In this document: positions 1-7,928 of the stretch, piece by piece
How positions within the stretch are numbered: position 1 is the stretch's first letter
Layout: every line of letters begins with the position of its first letter
Assembly (NCBI GenBank): GCA_002070715.1
Contig: MWDV01000220.1
Location: 1 to 35,522, forward strand
DNA: 35,522 nucleotides
Source: Verrucomicrobia bacterium ADurb.Bin118
GTDB taxonomy: Bacteria; Verrucomicrobiota; Verrucomicrobiia; Limisphaerales; MWDV01
Reading direction: 5' to 3'
Translations under genes and position numbers: made by a program
Notes under the pieces: generated by a model
Told to the model about the DNA's origin: nothing
Databases searched by the model: none
What the model saw: the letters and a program-made list of their open reading frames with translations, nothing else

Positions 1-1272
1 TTTTTCGTTCAGCTTCTTTTGTTGATGCGTAATGTTGCGACCTTCGCCGGCCTCGCCGAGGCCGTAGCCCTTGACCGTTTTGGCCAGGATCACGGTGGGT
101 TGTCCCTTGTGGGCGAAGGCGGCGGCGTAGGCGGCGTAAACCTTCAACGGGTCATGCCCGCCGCGGGTGAGCTTGCGGATCTGTTCGTCGGTCAGGTGGT
201 TGACCAGTTGCAGCAGTTCCGGGTATTTCCCGAAGAAATGCTTGCGGGTGTAGCTGCCGGGTTCGACGGAGTACTTCTGGTAATCACCATCCACGGCTTC
301 TTCCATGCGCTTGAGCAACAAGCCGGAAGTGTCCCGGGCCAGCAGGTCATCCCAATCGGTGCCCCAAATGACCTTGATGACATTCCAGCCCGCGCCGGAA
401 AATACCGCTTCCAATTCTTGAATGATTTTGCCGTTGCCGCGCACGGGTCCGTCGAGGCGTTGCAGGTTGCAGTTCACCACCCAGAGCAAATTGTCCAACC
501 GCTCCCGCGCGGCGAGGGTCAAGGAGCCCAGGGTTTCCGGTTCATCGGTTTCGCCGTCGCCAATGAAACTGACCACCTTGACCTCCGGGCCCTGGATCAA
601 TCCGCGGTCGCGCAGGTAGCGATTAAACCGCGCCTGGTAGATCGAGAGCAGCGGTCCCAGCCCCATGGAAACTGTGGGGAACTGCCAGAAATCCGGCATG
701 AGATACGGATGCGGATAAGACGACAGCCCGCCACCCTCGGCCAGTTCCTGCCGGAAATTCCGCAGGAGTTGCTCGCTCAAACGGCCCTCCAAAAACGCGC
801 GCGCATACATGCCCGGCGCCGCGTGGCCCTGAAAATAAATCAGGTCGCCCGGGTAATCGTCGGTGCGACCGCGCAGAAAATGGTTGAACGCAATCTCCAG
901 CAAGGTGGCGCTGGAGGCGAAACTGGAAATGTGCCCGCCCACGTTGGTCTTGCTGTTGGCCTGCACCACCATCGCCATGGCGTTCCATCGCACGAGACTT
1001 TTAATGCGCCGCTCCAGCTCGCGGTCGCCCGGGAAAGGCGGTTGCTGGTCGGCGGGAATGGTGTTCAGGTAGGGCGTGCTGACGGGACGGAATCCGCTCT
1101 GGCCCGGGGCAATCAGCCGTCCGGTCAGGCTTTGCAAAAACCGGCCGGCGACCTCCGGCCCGCGGCTTTTGAGCGCGAACTCCAGCACGGAGTCCACCGA
1201 TTCATACCAATGTTGCGCGCCGCCGGCGGTCGGCGACGCCGCCGACGATTGTGTTTTGTCTGATGCGTTCAC
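1..1272 (-). CDS. aceE: Pyruvate dehydrogenase E1 component, homodimeric type (partial, C-terminus beyond window)
   Basis: This is the thiamine-diphosphate-dependent E1 subunit, which decarboxylates pyruvate and acetylates the lipoyl groups of E2 in the pyruvate dehydrogenase complex. The minus strand is open for 424 codons, from a GTG at 1272 to the window edge. A TGA lies in frame four codons upstream, so the GTG is the only possible start. About 230 residues in is the GDGExDE motif that binds Mg-ThDP. It is followed by the NCNLQRLDGPVRGNGK segment typical of homodimeric E1. The N-terminal SLVRWNAMAMV and GGHISSFASSA segments also match AceE. The family is usually about 890 residues, so a little under half is present. 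Downstream E2/E3 genes would lie outside the window. The long plus-strand reading frame over the same bases is a shadow. Confidence 0.95.
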   Translation of the reverse strand, partial: MNASDKTQSSAASPTAGGAQHWYESVDSVLEFALKSRGPEVAGRFLQSLTGRLIAPGQSGFRPVSTPYLNTIPADQQPPFPGDRELERRIKSLVRWNAMAMVVQANSKTNVGGHISSFASSATLLEIAFNHFLRGRTDDYPGDLIYFQGHAAPGMYARAFLEGRLSEQLLRNFRQELAEGGGLSSYPHPYLMPDFWQFPTVSMGLGPLLSIYQARFNRYLRDRGLIQGPEVKVVSFIGDGETDEPETLGSLTLAARERLDNLLWVVNCNLQRLDGPVRGNGKIIQELEAVFSGAGWNVIKVIWGTDWDDLLARDTSGLLLKRMEEAVDGDYQKYSVEPGSYTRKHFFGKYPELLQLVNHLTDEQIRKLTRGGHDPLKVYAAYAAAFAHKGQPTVILAKTVKGYGLGEAGEGRNITHQQKKLNEK

Positions 1273-1595
1273 GTTGCTCGTTCAGTTGGATTTCGATTCC
1301 GCGTCCAGCCCCCGCTGACGGCAGAATCCCGTGACATGAAACCGGAAGTAACCCGGTTTGTCAGGCGTAAAGGTAGCCGACGTCGGGCGTCCTGCAAAGG
1401 GTTTGCGCGAAGGGCGGGGGAATGCCGCCAGCGAATACGGTGGGCGCAACGGATGCGTGGTCGCGGTTTAAGTTGGACAAGCACCGGGATTTTTGCGATG
1501 TAGGCGGGGGCATTCGAATGGGGCATGGCCAAGGCCTGGTTGATTTCGCCGGCAGGTTGTGTCATCCCCGGTCAACCACCCACACCGATAAGTTT
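1273..1595. other. Intergenic region between divergent aceE and URO-D-family gene
   Basis: These 323 bases separate two divergently transcribed genes and should hold both promoters. The URO-D reading frame stays open upstream to 1422, but that extension is not protein-like and aligns with nothing I recognise. A minus-strand frame of 98 codons here also looks like chance. I saw no convincing -35/-10 pair, terminator or repeat. Confidence 0.5.
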
Positions 1596-2645
1596 ATGCG
1601 ACCTGAACAATGGCAACTCTTCAAAGCCGCCGCCAAACGTGAGAACCCACGGGGACCGATCCCGGTTTCGTTGATCGTGGATTGCCCGTGGATTCCGCCG
1701 TATTGCGGCGTGGGACAATGGGATTACTTCTTCGACGTCGAGACTTGGTTCCGCTGCAACGTCCAGGTGCAACGCGATTTCCCGGACGTGATTTGGTTCC
1801 CGTCGTGGTGGTCGGAAGTGGGCATGGGCGCCGAACCCTCGGCGCTGGGGCCGCGCCTGCGCTTCAATCGCAGCCGCGTTCCCGACGTCGAACCGCTGCC
1901 GTTCCCGATGGAGCGGCTCGCAGAACTCACGCTGCCCGATCCGCGGACGGACGGATTTATGGCGCTGTGCCTGTACCGCTACGAGAAACTCAAGCAACGC
2001 ATTGCTGACGAAGGCTTCATTGTGCCGGTTGTCGCCGCGCGCGGACCGCTGACTATTGCGTCGTTTTTCCGGGGAGTCACGGGATTGATGGAGGACATCG
2101 TGGATCATCCGGAGCGCACGATGCAATTGCTGTCGTTGGCGGCGGATCTCGGCATCGGCTGGCTCCGGGCGCAGGCGGAGGTCCTAGGCGACAGCGTGGA
2201 AGGCATTCTGGTGCTGGATGACCTCGCGGGGTTCATTGGCCGGAAGCATTACCAGCAGTTTGCCCATCCCTTCCTGAAGCGTTATTGCGACGCTTTCCCG
2301 GCGCACTGGGTGAAGGTGTTTCATAACGACGCCAACGTGACGGCCTGTATTGATCTGATTCCGGACGCGGGTTTCGACGTGCTGAACTGGGGATTGGACC
2401 TGACCATGAAACAGGCGTGCGAAAGACTCGGCGGCCGCATGACGCTCATGGGCAACGTCCCGCCTCTGGCTTTGGGCGTACGCGGGACACCCGAGGAAAA
2501 CTACGCGGCGGCCCGCCAAGCGTTGGCCGATGCGGCTGGGCATCCGTTGATTCTCTCGCTGGGCGGGGCCACCACCACCGGCGTCACCCCGGAGAACGTG
2601 CGCGCCCTGGCGCGGGCGGCGCGGGATTTCAACGCGCAACGGTGA
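1596..2645 (+). CDS. Uroporphyrinogen decarboxylase (URO-D) family protein, methyltransferase-like
   Basis: The 349-residue protein has the fold signatures of the URO-D superfamily (HemE, MtaA, CmuA). These include a PxxxARGPLTIASFFRGV-type segment, a GILVLDDLAGFIG strand, and the C-terminal GNVPPLALGVRGTPEE and ILSLGGATTTGVTPENVRAL segments. I chose ATG 1596 because similarity begins there; upstream codons in the same frame look random. In MtaA/CmuA-type corrinoid methyltransferases the zinc site uses an H-x-C motif. Here the equivalent stretch reads FHNDANV, so the first cysteine is missing. True HemE is unlikely given the divergent N-terminus. Relatives are common beside methylamine or methoxy-compound catabolism genes, but no such neighbours are present. 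Function beyond the family is unknown. Confidence 0.85.
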   Translation: MRPEQWQLFKAAAKRENPRGPIPVSLIVDCPWIPPYCGVGQWDYFFDVETWFRCNVQVQRDFPDVIWFPSWWSEVGMGAEPSALGPRLRFNRSRVPDVEPLPFPMERLAELTLPDPRTDGFMALCLYRYEKLKQRIADEGFIVPVVAARGPLTIASFFRGVTGLMEDIVDHPERTMQLLSLAADLGIGWLRAQAEVLGDSVEGILVLDDLAGFIGRKHYQQFAHPFLKRYCDAFPAHWVKVFHNDANVTACIDLIPDAGFDVLNWGLDLTMKQACERLGGRMTLMGNVPPLALGVRGTPEENYAAARQALADAAGHPLILSLGGATTTGVTPENVRALARAARDFNAQR

Positions 2646-2763
2646 GGCCGGGACCGGTGTTGGTGCTGGGCGCTGGAATCGGACTGGCGTTGCGTTAGCT
2701 CCGCATCGTGCGTAGACCGGTCAGTCAGGTCGGACTAAACGGCCTGTTGTCACCAGTCAAAGA

Positions 2764-2808
2764 GCGCCAAAAACCGCCAGTTTATGCGGGGTCTGACATC
2801 TTTGGCGC
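2764..2808. repeat. Inverted repeat (8-bp arms) between URO-D gene and glnA
   Basis: The arms GCGCCAAA (2764-2771) and TTTGGCGC (2801-2808) are exact reverse complements separated by 29 bases, with a CCGC...GCGG hairpin inside. It could be a structured leader or a weak transcription stop, but nothing in the sequence decides this. Confidence 0.4.
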
Positions 2809-2891
2809 CTGGACGATATGCCCGGTCCCGCAGAGACTTATCCGGGATGGGCTACCCCCTGATCCGCAACAAATCACTCGACTTTGAATTT

Positions 2892-2906
2892 TGGCCGGGG
2901 TCATGC
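2892..2906 (+). promoter_or_regulatory. Candidate sigma-54 (-24/-12) promoter of glnA
   Basis: The sequence TGGCCGGGGTCATGC has GG and GC dinucleotides at the required 12-base offset. It matches the TGGCACG-N4-TTGC consensus except at three positions, the A, the C and the first T. It lies about 80 bases before the glnA start. sigma-54 control of glnA is established in proteobacteria but not shown here. Confidence 0.3.
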
Positions 2907-2984
2907 TGGGCGGGTGTCGGCGGTTCGTCTGGCGGATGAACCCAACGATTCCGGCAATCGAAAGCAAACAAGCAGATCAGATTC

Positions 2985-4397
2985 ATGAGCACGCCCAAAA
3001 GCGTAATTGAGCTGGCCAAAAAGGCCGGCGCGAAGATGGTGGACGTTAAATTCGTGGACCCCATCGGCACTTGGCAGCATTTTAGTTGTCCCATCCACGA
3101 ATTAACCGAGGAAGTGTTCGCCGAAGGCTTCGGGTTTGACGGCTCGAGCATCCGCGGATGGAAAAGTGTCGAAGCCGGCGACATGCTGGCCATGCCCGAT
3201 CCGGCCACCGCGTTTATTGATCCCTTTTGCGCCGTGCCCACGCTGTCGCTGACCTGCACCATCCACGAAACCGGTACCAAGGAAGCCTACACGCGGGATC
3301 CGCGCGGCATCGCGCAACGCGCCGAGCGGTATCTCACCTCCACCGGCGTGGCGGAAACGGTCTTGTTCGGTCCCGAAGCCGAGTTTTTTATCTTCGACAA
3401 CGTGCAATACGACACCCGGAGCAACGAGTCGTTTTACCGGGTGGAATCCGAGGAAGGCGTGTGGAACACCGGGCGCGATGAAATGCCCAACCTCGGGTAC
3501 AAAATCCGGCATAAAGAAGGCTATTTCCCGGCGCCGCCGATGGATGCGCAGCAGGATCTCCGCACGGAAATGTGCCTGGTGATGATGGACTTGGGGATTC
3601 CGGTTGAGCGACAGCATCATGAAGTGGCCACGGCGGGGCAGGCGGAGATTGATTTTCGTTTCGACACGCTTGTCAAAGCCGCCGACGCCATGATGGTTTA
3701 CAAGTATGTGGTCAAGAACGTCGCCCGGCGGCATGGTAAGACGGCGTGTTTCATGCCCAAGCCGTTGTTTGGCGACAATGGCAACGGCATGCACACGCAC
3801 ATGAGTTTATGGCGCAAAGGCAAGCCGCTGTTCGCGGGCGGCGAGTACGCCGGTCTGAGCAAGATGGCGTTGTATTACATCGGCGGCCTGCTCAAACACG
3901 CCCGCGCCCTGTGCGCGCTGTGCAATCCCACCACCAACAGTTACAAACGGTTGGTCCCCGGTTACGAGGCGCCAGTGAATCTGGCTTACAGCCGGTGCAA
4001 TCGCAGCGCCGCCATTCGCATTCCTTCCTACAGCAACAACCCCCACGCCAAGCGGTTGGAGTATCGCCCTCCGGATCCGGCGGCGAATCCGTACCTCGCC
4101 TTCGCCGCGCTGTTGCTGGCCGGATTGGATGGTATCATCAACAAAATTGACCCGGGCGAACCACTGGATAAAAACATTTACGAACTCCCGCCGGAAGAAC
4201 TGAAACACGTGCCCAACGTGGCGGGCAGTCTTGGCGAAGCGCTCGATTGTTTGGAAGCCGACCATGAGTTTCTGCTCAAAGGCGACGTGTTTTCCACCAG
4301 CTTCCTGGACATGTGGATTGCCAGCAAACGCAAGGAACACGACGCGCTGCGTTTGCGACCGCATCCCTACGAGTTTTTCCTTTATTACGACGTCTGA
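2985..4397 (+). CDS. glnA: Type I glutamine synthetase
   Basis: Cytoplasmic enzyme that condenses ammonia and glutamate to glutamine using ATP; the main ammonium assimilation step. The 470 residues match the dodecameric GSI family in length. Visible signatures are the beta-Grasp [12 protein letters not shown] segment, the catalytic [11 protein letters not shown] segment, the GQAEIDFRF and [10 protein letters not shown] metal/ammonia-site segments, and the [14 protein letters not shown] flap region with NRSAAIRIP. The loop [10 protein letters not shown] places a tyrosine at about residue 399, the position that is adenylylated in E. coli GlnA, so GlnE-type control is possible. The ATG at 2985 gives the expected N-terminus ([13 protein letters not shown]). 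A hairpin follows the stop. Regulation may use the -24/-12-like site upstream. Confidence 0.97.
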   Translation: MSTPKSVIELAKKAGAKMVDVKFVDPIGTWQHFSCPIHELTEEVFAEGFGFDGSSIRGWKSVEAGDMLAMPDPATAFIDPFCAVPTLSLTCTIHETGTKEAYTRDPRGIAQRAERYLTSTGVAETVLFGPEAEFFIFDNVQYDTRSNESFYRVESEEGVWNTGRDEMPNLGYKIRHKEGYFPAPPMDAQQDLRTEMCLVMMDLGIPVERQHHEVATAGQAEIDFRFDTLVKAADAMMVYKYVVKNVARRHGKTACFMPKPLFGDNGNGMHTHMSLWRKGKPLFAGGEYAGLSKMALYYIGGLLKHARALCALCNPTTNSYKRLVPGYEAPVNLAYSRCNRSAAIRIPSYSNNPHAKRLEYRPPDPAANPYLAFAALLLAGLDGIINKIDPGEPLDKNIYELPPEELKHVPNVAGSLGEALDCLEADHEFLLKGDVFSTSFLDMWIASKRKEHDALRLRPHPYEFFLYYDV

Positions 4398-4402
4398 GCT
4401 GT

Positions 4403-4420
4403 TCCCGGGTGGGCCCGGGA
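4403..4420 (+). terminator. Candidate terminator hairpin after glnA
   Basis: TCCCGGG (4403-4409) and CCCGGGA (4414-4420) form a perfect 7-bp GC-rich stem with a 4-base loop, six bases after the glnA stop. The bases after it are TGTTTGCC and then an A-run, not a T-tract. It is therefore either a weak plus-strand terminator or, read on the minus strand, a hairpin preceded by A and followed by other sequence. Confidence 0.4.
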
Positions 4421-4593
4421 TGTTTGCCTAAAAAAAGTTCCTTCCGCTTTGGCTGCGAGCAGGGACTAAATGTGATTTCGTTGGGTGTCGTTTTTTTGGT
4501 GGCTACACGTGCGAAATTCGCTGCCGTAAGTCGGTTTCCTCTGTCGGAGTATTTCCCGACACCGTCGCCCTTGTGCTTTCTCCTGCATGATAG

Positions 4594-4692
4594 AAAGCGG
4601 CAGAGGACTGCCGCACTCCACGACGCTTCGCGCTCGCAAACGCCTCCGGTCTGCGCGCCAGCTTTTGGACTGCGCCAGTCCTCTGGCGCTTT
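4594..4692. repeat. Imperfect palindromic intergenic element
   Basis: Two 27-base arms (4594-4620 and 4666-4692) are reverse complements at 24 of 27 positions, separated by 45 bases. Each arm carries AGAGGACTG or its complement CAGTCCTCT. The three mismatches are G/C swaps. It sits in the 397-base gap between the convergent glnA and the DUF4832 gene, which otherwise shows no gene. I recall similar AGAGGACTG-type intergenic repeats from Pedosphaera-like genomes, but could not check this. Confidence 0.6.
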
Positions 4693-4794
4693 TGGAAACT
4701 GCGATCACCACGGTTTTCTTCCTGCCCAACCTCAAGACACCGAAGTCATTCTGGTGAAGCTGAATCGTGGTCAAGCAGCGTTAAAGATTTCGCA

Positions 4795-6273
4795 CTACTC
4801 CCGATCCGTCACGATGATCTGTCCCATTTTGTAGCGGCGTTGGCCGTCATCGCTGGACAAGGGTAGGGCGATGGTCGGTGTTCCGTCGCGCTGACCAACG
4901 GAAACGAACACGTCGTAAGTGCCCGGTTTGGTTGCGGGAGCAAATTTACCGAACGGATCCACGTATTCGTGTGCAATGACAAATCGGGCTGCGCTTTCGG
5001 CGACGGGAATCTTGTCTGGTGGTCCGGGCGGCAGTTGTTTCATGTCAAAATCCTCCGCCACGTTGACGGAAACAATGCCGCCTTTTTCGTCCTTCAAAGT
5101 GAGCGCCCAAAAACCGCCGCCATAGCAAGGCGCGACACCGGCGTTCGCCCATTTGGTGGTGACGGTGAAAGGCGCGCCGAGCGCCACCTCCGCCGGCCAG
5201 GAGATTTCGTGCAGTTGCAGGCGGTAGCCCAGCCGGCGATTGATGCGCTGAATCAGTTCGCGATTTTCATTCAATTCCTCGCGCGGCCACCAATGGATGG
5301 AAAGATAACTGGCGTGGTAATCCTCCACCGCCTTCAACAAGAGCGAACCGTCGCCCCAGGCGTTGCGCAGTTTTGAGCTGCCGAAATGTTCGTGCTCGAG
5401 AATGACGGGCAGCGTGGGCCAGAACGCTTCCGCCATCTCGGCGTGATACCACGAGCGTGGCGGCGGCTGCACCATGATGCTGTCATCGCGCATGGTAACG
5501 CCACGAGCGCGGGCGTAGTCCATGATTGGAAAATCGCGACCCGGTTTGTCGTGACCGGCGGCATCGTCGCTGAGGCAGAGCTGGGTGTGTTTGAAATATT
5601 TTACGTGCAGATCAATGTGACGTTTCACGGCGGCCAGGGTTTGTTCGTCGGACAACTGACTGCTCATCAACGTGTGCGCCTCGCCCCACAGACCGAACGT
5701 GCCGATGTCAATGAAGGCGACGTTGGGATTGCCGTCGTAACGCCGCGCCATGACCGCCAGGAAATTCTCCAGCTTCTGCAAATAGATCGGATCCAGGAAG
5801 TCCGGATCCCATTGCGCTCCGTCCGCTTTAGGTCCTTGTCCGAATTGGTAAGTGACTCCCTTGGCACCGGCGGCTTTCACCCATTCCGGCGTGGCATACC
5901 GCATCCAGTTTTCGGAAGTGGTGATCCGCAGTGCGATGCGTTTGCCTTTGGCGATCCAGCGTTGCGCCGGTGTGTCAAGCAATGACCAGTTGAATTCGCC
6001 CTCCTTCGGTTCGAGAAATCCCCACGGCACGCGCAGATAAACCACGGACAAGCCCGGCCAATCGTCGAGCGTGTCGCTCGGTTCGAGCTTTGACCCGTAA
6101 TTTTCCAGCAGGTTGGAAAAGAAATGGAAGGTCCAGCCCATGCCCGGATTGACGAGCGCAACGCCAGTGTCTTCGGGCCGCACGACGTGATTCGTCGGTG
6201 CAGCGCCAGTGCGAAGAACAGTGGCAGCTGCGACAAGGAGGCAGAAAATTCGGACGATGCGGTTAACGGTCAC
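4795..6273 (-). CDS. Secreted TIM-barrel protein with C-terminal DUF4832-like domain
   Basis: The 492-residue protein starts with a signal peptide (hydrophobic residues 7-22, then TGAAP). The N-terminal two thirds resembles a glycoside-hydrolase-like TIM barrel. It has LRVPWGFLEPKEGEFNW near residues 80-96, as in GH42/GH35-type barrels. It also has IDIGTFGLWGEAH near 188-200, where E198 sits at the end of a strand in the place of an acid/base glutamate, and later LPVILEHEHFG. Residues from about 355 to 490 look like a beta-sandwich of the DUF4832 type (ALGAPFTVTTKWANAGVAPCY). Substrate is unknown; the neighbouring polysaccharide genes suggest carbohydrate. It is transcribed alone, convergent with glnA and divergent from the MDR gene. 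Confidence 0.8.
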   Translation of the reverse strand: MTVNRIVRIFCLLVAAATVLRTGAAPTNHVVRPEDTGVALVNPGMGWTFHFFSNLLENYGSKLEPSDTLDDWPGLSVVYLRVPWGFLEPKEGEFNWSLLDTPAQRWIAKGKRIALRITTSENWMRYATPEWVKAAGAKGVTYQFGQGPKADGAQWDPDFLDPIYLQKLENFLAVMARRYDGNPNVAFIDIGTFGLWGEAHTLMSSQLSDEQTLAAVKRHIDLHVKYFKHTQLCLSDDAAGHDKPGRDFPIMDYARARGVTMRDDSIMVQPPPRSWYHAEMAEAFWPTLPVILEHEHFGSSKLRNAWGDGSLLLKAVEDYHASYLSIHWWPREELNENRELIQRINRRLGYRLQLHEISWPAEVALGAPFTVTTKWANAGVAPCYGGGFWALTLKDEKGGIVSVNVAEDFDMKQLPPGPPDKIPVAESAARFVIAHEYVDPFGKFAPATKPGTYDVFVSVGQRDGTPTIALPLSSDDGQRRYKMGQIIVTDRE

Positions 6274-6417
6274 GGCTTAATGTCTATGCGAAACTGGCGA
6301 GGCTGACAATCCAAGGCGTGCGATCTGCCGGTGACGCTTTTCGTATTTCGGTCGGGCTCGGGTTGCCTGATTTGACGTAACGACGTGGTTGCAGTAATCA
6401 CTGTGCTTGGACGATTT

Positions 6418-7431
6418 ATGAAAACTTGGCGCATGCAATCTCCGGGCGGGTTGGACCGCCTGGTTTTGGAAGAAACAGCGGATCCGGGAGCTCCCGGCAA
6501 GGGGGCCATCCGCGTCGCCATCAAGGCGAATTCCCTCAACTATCACGACCTGCTGGTGGCGCTCGGCACCATTCCGACGGAGAACGGCCGCATCCTGCTT
6601 TCCGACGGGGCCGGCGTGGTGGAGGCCGTGGGCGAAGGCGTGGAAGAATTCAAAGTTGGTGATGCGGTGGTTTCGACGTTTTTTCCCATCTGGCTGGCGG
6701 GGGCGCCCATCCCGGCAGCCGGTGGGTTCCAACACACTCCGGGTGACGGAGTGGACGGCATGGCGGCAAAATATGTGGTGCGCCCCACGACGGCGTTCAC
6801 GCACGCACCCCGCGGCTGGACGCATCCGCAGGCGGCGACGATTCCCACTTCCGCGTTGACAGCGTGGCGGGCCCTGGTGGTGGATGGAGGATTGAAAGCC
6901 GGCGAAACCGTGCTCGTTCAGGGAACGGGCGGGGTTTCGATTGCCGCCCTGCAAATCGCCAAGGGAATGGGCGCCAAGGTGATTGCCACCTCTTCTTCCG
7001 ACGAAAAACTGGAGCGCGCCCGGAAGCTGGGGGCCGACTTTACCATCAACTACCGGCAGGAGCGGGATTGGGGAAAGAAAGCGTTCGCCTTGACCGGCGG
7101 ACTGGGCGTGGATCACGTCATCGAGGTCGGCGGGCCGGCCACCTTGGAGCAATCACTCCGGGCCTTGAAGGTGGGCGGGCATGTCGCCCTGATCGGGGTA
7201 TTGTCGGGCACGGCCGGAGAGCTGCCCATCATGCTGGCGCTGCTCAAGCAGGCCAGGATCGGGGCTTTGATCGTGGGGAGCCGTCGGGATCAGCAGGATT
7301 TTGTTCGCGCCTTGGAAGTGATGGGTGCCGCGCCGGTGGTGGACCAGATTTATCCGGCGGCTGAACTGGTCGAGGCCTTCCGCCATCTGCAAAGCGGGCG
7401 GCATTTTGGGAAAATCTGCATCGAATGGTAG
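6418..7431 (+). CDS. NAD(P)-dependent alcohol dehydrogenase / quinone oxidoreductase (MDR superfamily)
   Basis: A 337-residue cytoplasmic medium-chain dehydrogenase/reductase. The N-terminal GroES-like half shows LVLEETADPGAPGKGAIRV and NSLNYHDLLVALG. The Rossmann half shows GETVLVQGTGGVSIAALQIAK around residues 163-184, followed by the usual SSSDEKLERARKLGAD segment. The C-terminus ends HFGKICIEW, typical of the group. The cysteines of the structural zinc lobe are absent, which places it in the zinc-free or zinc-poor NADPH:quinone oxidoreductase-like branch. The start at 6418 (MKTWRMQ) fits the family better than the in-frame ATG at 6385. It is a single gene; the physiological substrate cannot be read from the sequence. 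Confidence 0.88.
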   Translation: MKTWRMQSPGGLDRLVLEETADPGAPGKGAIRVAIKANSLNYHDLLVALGTIPTENGRILLSDGAGVVEAVGEGVEEFKVGDAVVSTFFPIWLAGAPIPAAGGFQHTPGDGVDGMAAKYVVRPTTAFTHAPRGWTHPQAATIPTSALTAWRALVVDGGLKAGETVLVQGTGGVSIAALQIAKGMGAKVIATSSSDEKLERARKLGADFTINYRQERDWGKKAFALTGGLGVDHVIEVGGPATLEQSLRALKVGGHVALIGVLSGTAGELPIMLALLKQARIGALIVGSRRDQQDFVRALEVMGAAPVVDQIYPAAELVEAFRHLQSGRHFGKICIEW

Positions 7432-7510
7432 GTTCGTTGCCGGTGTGAATCCCGAACGCTTCGACAAACGGGTGCCCAGTCTTTGAGCCCAGACGTGGGT
7501 TGCGCGCGAG

Positions 7511-7789
7511 TCAGTTCCTTTCGTCCGGTTCGGGCCGATGCCGTTTCAGGCCGACTTCGTGGGCGATGTCATCCAATTCCTCGCGGCTCACGTTATCCAG
7601 GGTTTTGCCTTTGGAACTGAGCTTTTCGTTGATCTTGACGACCTTCTCAGTCATGGCCTCGTGCGTTTCCTGCGTGCCGCCTGCCAGCACGAAATTCGGG
7701 CCCGCCGTGAGCCGACGATGTCCATCGGTATCCAATCCCACGCCCAGCAGCAGGGCCTTGCCCTTTCGCGGTTTCTTTGCCTTCGCCAT
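7511..7789 (-). CDS. Small conserved hypothetical protein
   Basis: A 92-residue protein: a lysine-rich start (MAKAKKPRKGK), a strand LLLGVGLDTDGHRRLTAGPNFVLAGGT, then a predicted helical half (ETHEAMTEKVVKINEKL, REELDDIAHEVGL). This ordered strand-then-helix composition looks like a real protein, whereas the overlapping plus-strand frames do not. No signal peptide or membrane segment. GAGGT lies immediately before the ATG, which is closer than a usual Shine-Dalgarno site. It lies between the MDR gene and the sialidase gene, opposite to both. I do not recognise a function. Confidence 0.6.
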   Translation of the reverse strand: MAKAKKPRKGKALLLGVGLDTDGHRRLTAGPNFVLAGGTQETHEAMTEKVVKINEKLSSKGKTLDNVSREELDDIAHEVGLKRHRPEPDERN

Positions 7790-7928
7790 ACCTCACGATT
7801 GCGGTTCGCGCGCCTTTCTGCAACCGACAAATTTCAAAATCCGTCCGGGGTTGCGGTGGGTGAACCGGTTTGCCGGCCCGATTTAAGCGTTGCCCCCTCC
7901 GCAATTGTCCTCGAATAATCCTCGCCCC

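Larger units (their letters stand above)
2646..2984. other. Intergenic region upstream of glnA
   Basis: The 339 bases between the URO-D-family gene and glnA hold no gene. They contain an 8-bp perfect inverted repeat (GCGCCAAA at 2764-2771, TTTGGCGC at 2801-2808) enclosing a smaller CCGC/GCGG hairpin, and a candidate -24/-12 promoter near 2892. The palindrome could be an attenuator or the end of the upstream transcript. No T-run follows it. Confidence 0.5.

Noticed and set aside
19-1263. Long open frame on the plus strand (414 codons) over aceE
   Set aside because: The minus strand encodes clear AceE motifs; the plus-strand product is a high-GC shadow with no domain.
2690-2698. GTTAGCT after the URO-D gene as a cassette core site
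   Set aside because: No RYYYAAC partner or paired L boxes within 150 bases.
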